The notes below the pieces were generated by a model. It was not told the DNA's origin and ran no database searches. It saw only the letters and a program-made list of their open reading frames with translations. Below are positions 13,817 to 14,162 of a stretch of DNA of 14,162 bases, piece by piece. Numbering within the stretch: the first letter of the stretch is position 1; each line of letters opens with the position of its first letter. This stretch comes from DASULK01 sp036381835. GTDB lineage: Bacteria; Actinomycetota; Actinomycetes; Mycobacteriales; Micromonosporaceae. Where the stretch lies: the NCBI GenBank assembly GCA_036381835.1, contig DASVCA010000223.1, forward strand, positions 1 to 14,162, read 5' to 3'. Made by a program: the position numbers and the translations under genes.

Positions 13817-14110
13817 TCAGTCCTCGGCTCCGTAGAGCCGACGGCGCACTGACAGCAGCTCAACCTCCGGTCGTGCGGCCACCAGCCGCTCGCAGGCGTC
13901 GAGCACCTCCCCCACGTGGGCCGCCTCGGCCGCCACCGCGGCCACACCGATCTGTGTCCGACCGTACAACTCCTGACCGCCGACCTCGGCGGCGGCGACG
14001 TCCAGTCGGCGCAACGCCGAGACGATCGGACGGACGTACGAACGCTTCGCCTTCAACGACCTGGAGTCGCCCGGCAGCAGCAGGTCGAAGACCGCGGTTC
14101 CGGTAAACAT
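13817..14110 (-). CDS. DUF503 family protein (YlxP-like)
   Basis: This is a 97-aa protein of the DUF503 family, typically 90-100 aa, named YlxP in Bacillus, where it lies between infB and rbfA. It opens MFTGTAVFDLLLPGDSRSLKAKRS, the family N-terminus with the conserved SLK-x-KR turn, and later has GGQELYGRTQIGVAAVAAE, a characteristic strand-helix. It is a small ferredoxin-like alpha/beta fold, cytoplasmic, with no firmly established role; the context points to ribosome assembly. The ATG at 14110 has no Shine-Dalgarno. TATCCT ends 8 nt upstream, which suggests a leaderless message. rbfA follows after 177 bp. Confidence 0.92.
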   Translation of the reverse strand: MFTGTAVFDLLLPGDSRSLKAKRSYVRPIVSALRRLDVAAAEVGGQELYGRTQIGVAAVAAEAAHVGEVLDACERLVAARPEVELLSVRRRLYGAED

Positions 14111-14118
14111 CGATGGCG

Positions 14119-14124
14119 AGGATA
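14119..14124 (-). promoter_or_regulatory. Candidate -10 (TATCCT) for leaderless DUF503
   Basis: TATCCT on the minus strand matches TAnnnT and lies 8 nt before ATG 14110. No Shine-Dalgarno is present between them. No clear -35 is seen in the 38 bases left to the window edge. Confidence 0.45.
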
Positions 14125-14130
14125 CGCGAA

Positions 14131-14150
14131 CCCTCGGCGACGATCGAGGG
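14131..14150. repeat. Inverted repeat at the right edge
   Basis: CCCTCG and CGAGGG are perfect 6-bp arms with an 8-nt loop. On the plus strand GTTTT follows the stem. It may be the terminator of the gene beyond the edge (infB would be expected on the minus strand), although the T-run is on the wrong side for that. Confidence 0.3.
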
Positions 14151-14162
14151 GTTTTCGCCGCG

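Noticed and set aside
1..14162. CRISPR array, insertion sequence, prophage, tRNA or toxin-antitoxin module
   Set aside because: I found no regularly spaced direct repeats, transposase or integrase motifs, tRNA-like cloverleaf, or paired small antisense/toxin genes on either strand.

Overview
This window is about 14.2 kb of high-GC chromosome from an actinomycete. Strongly biased third-position GC, frequent GTG starts, a GpsI-type PNPase and the gene order all fit this. The order rbfA, nrnA, dinF-like MATE, truB, ribF, rpsO, pnp, M16 peptidase, dapB matches the relative order I recall for mycobacterial chromosomes. My inference from protein flavour is Micromonosporaceae or a close relative; no 16S or other marker is present to prove it. 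I see no insertion sequence, prophage, CRISPR array, tRNA or rRNA. This is a conserved housekeeping region, not an accessory island.

Layout, right to left, because nearly everything is on the minus strand. A DUF503 (YlxP-like) gene lies at the right edge, where infB would be expected just outside. Next come rbfA and nrnA, with a GTGA stop/start overlap. A 339-bp intergenic stretch follows, then a 29-codon small ORF that has a good Shine-Dalgarno and ends at a very strong hairpin. After that: a MATE/DinF transporter, truB and ribF (one likely operon), then rpsO, pnp and an M16 zinc peptidase, then dapB. The left end holds a GT87 mannosyltransferase-like membrane protein followed by a YcaQ/AlkX-type DNA glycosylase that runs off the window. 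One GNAT acetyltransferase is on the plus strand, divergent from GT87 and convergent with dapB.

Functional theme. The core is RNA and translation maintenance: 30S maturation (RbfA), nano-RNA or cyclic-dinucleotide-product hydrolysis (NrnA), tRNA pseudouridine-55 (TruB), ribosomal protein S15 and PNPase. Flavin cofactor synthesis (RibF) and the DapB step of lysine/diaminopimelate synthesis are attached, which is common in Actinobacteria.

The less ordinary observations are regulatory or small-scale. They are: (i) the 29-aa ORF as a self-contained small transcription unit with a roughly 250-nt leader; (ii) a repeated TAnnnT-(6 to 8 nt)-ATG/GTG arrangement without a convincing Shine-Dalgarno at several genes, suggesting leaderless mRNAs; (iii) three inverted repeats in the rpsO-pnp intergenic region, one a perfect 14-bp stem; and (iv) palindromes inside the candidate promoters of the MATE gene and rbfA. 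I found no convincing new multi-gene system. All promoter, operator and terminator calls are by eye.
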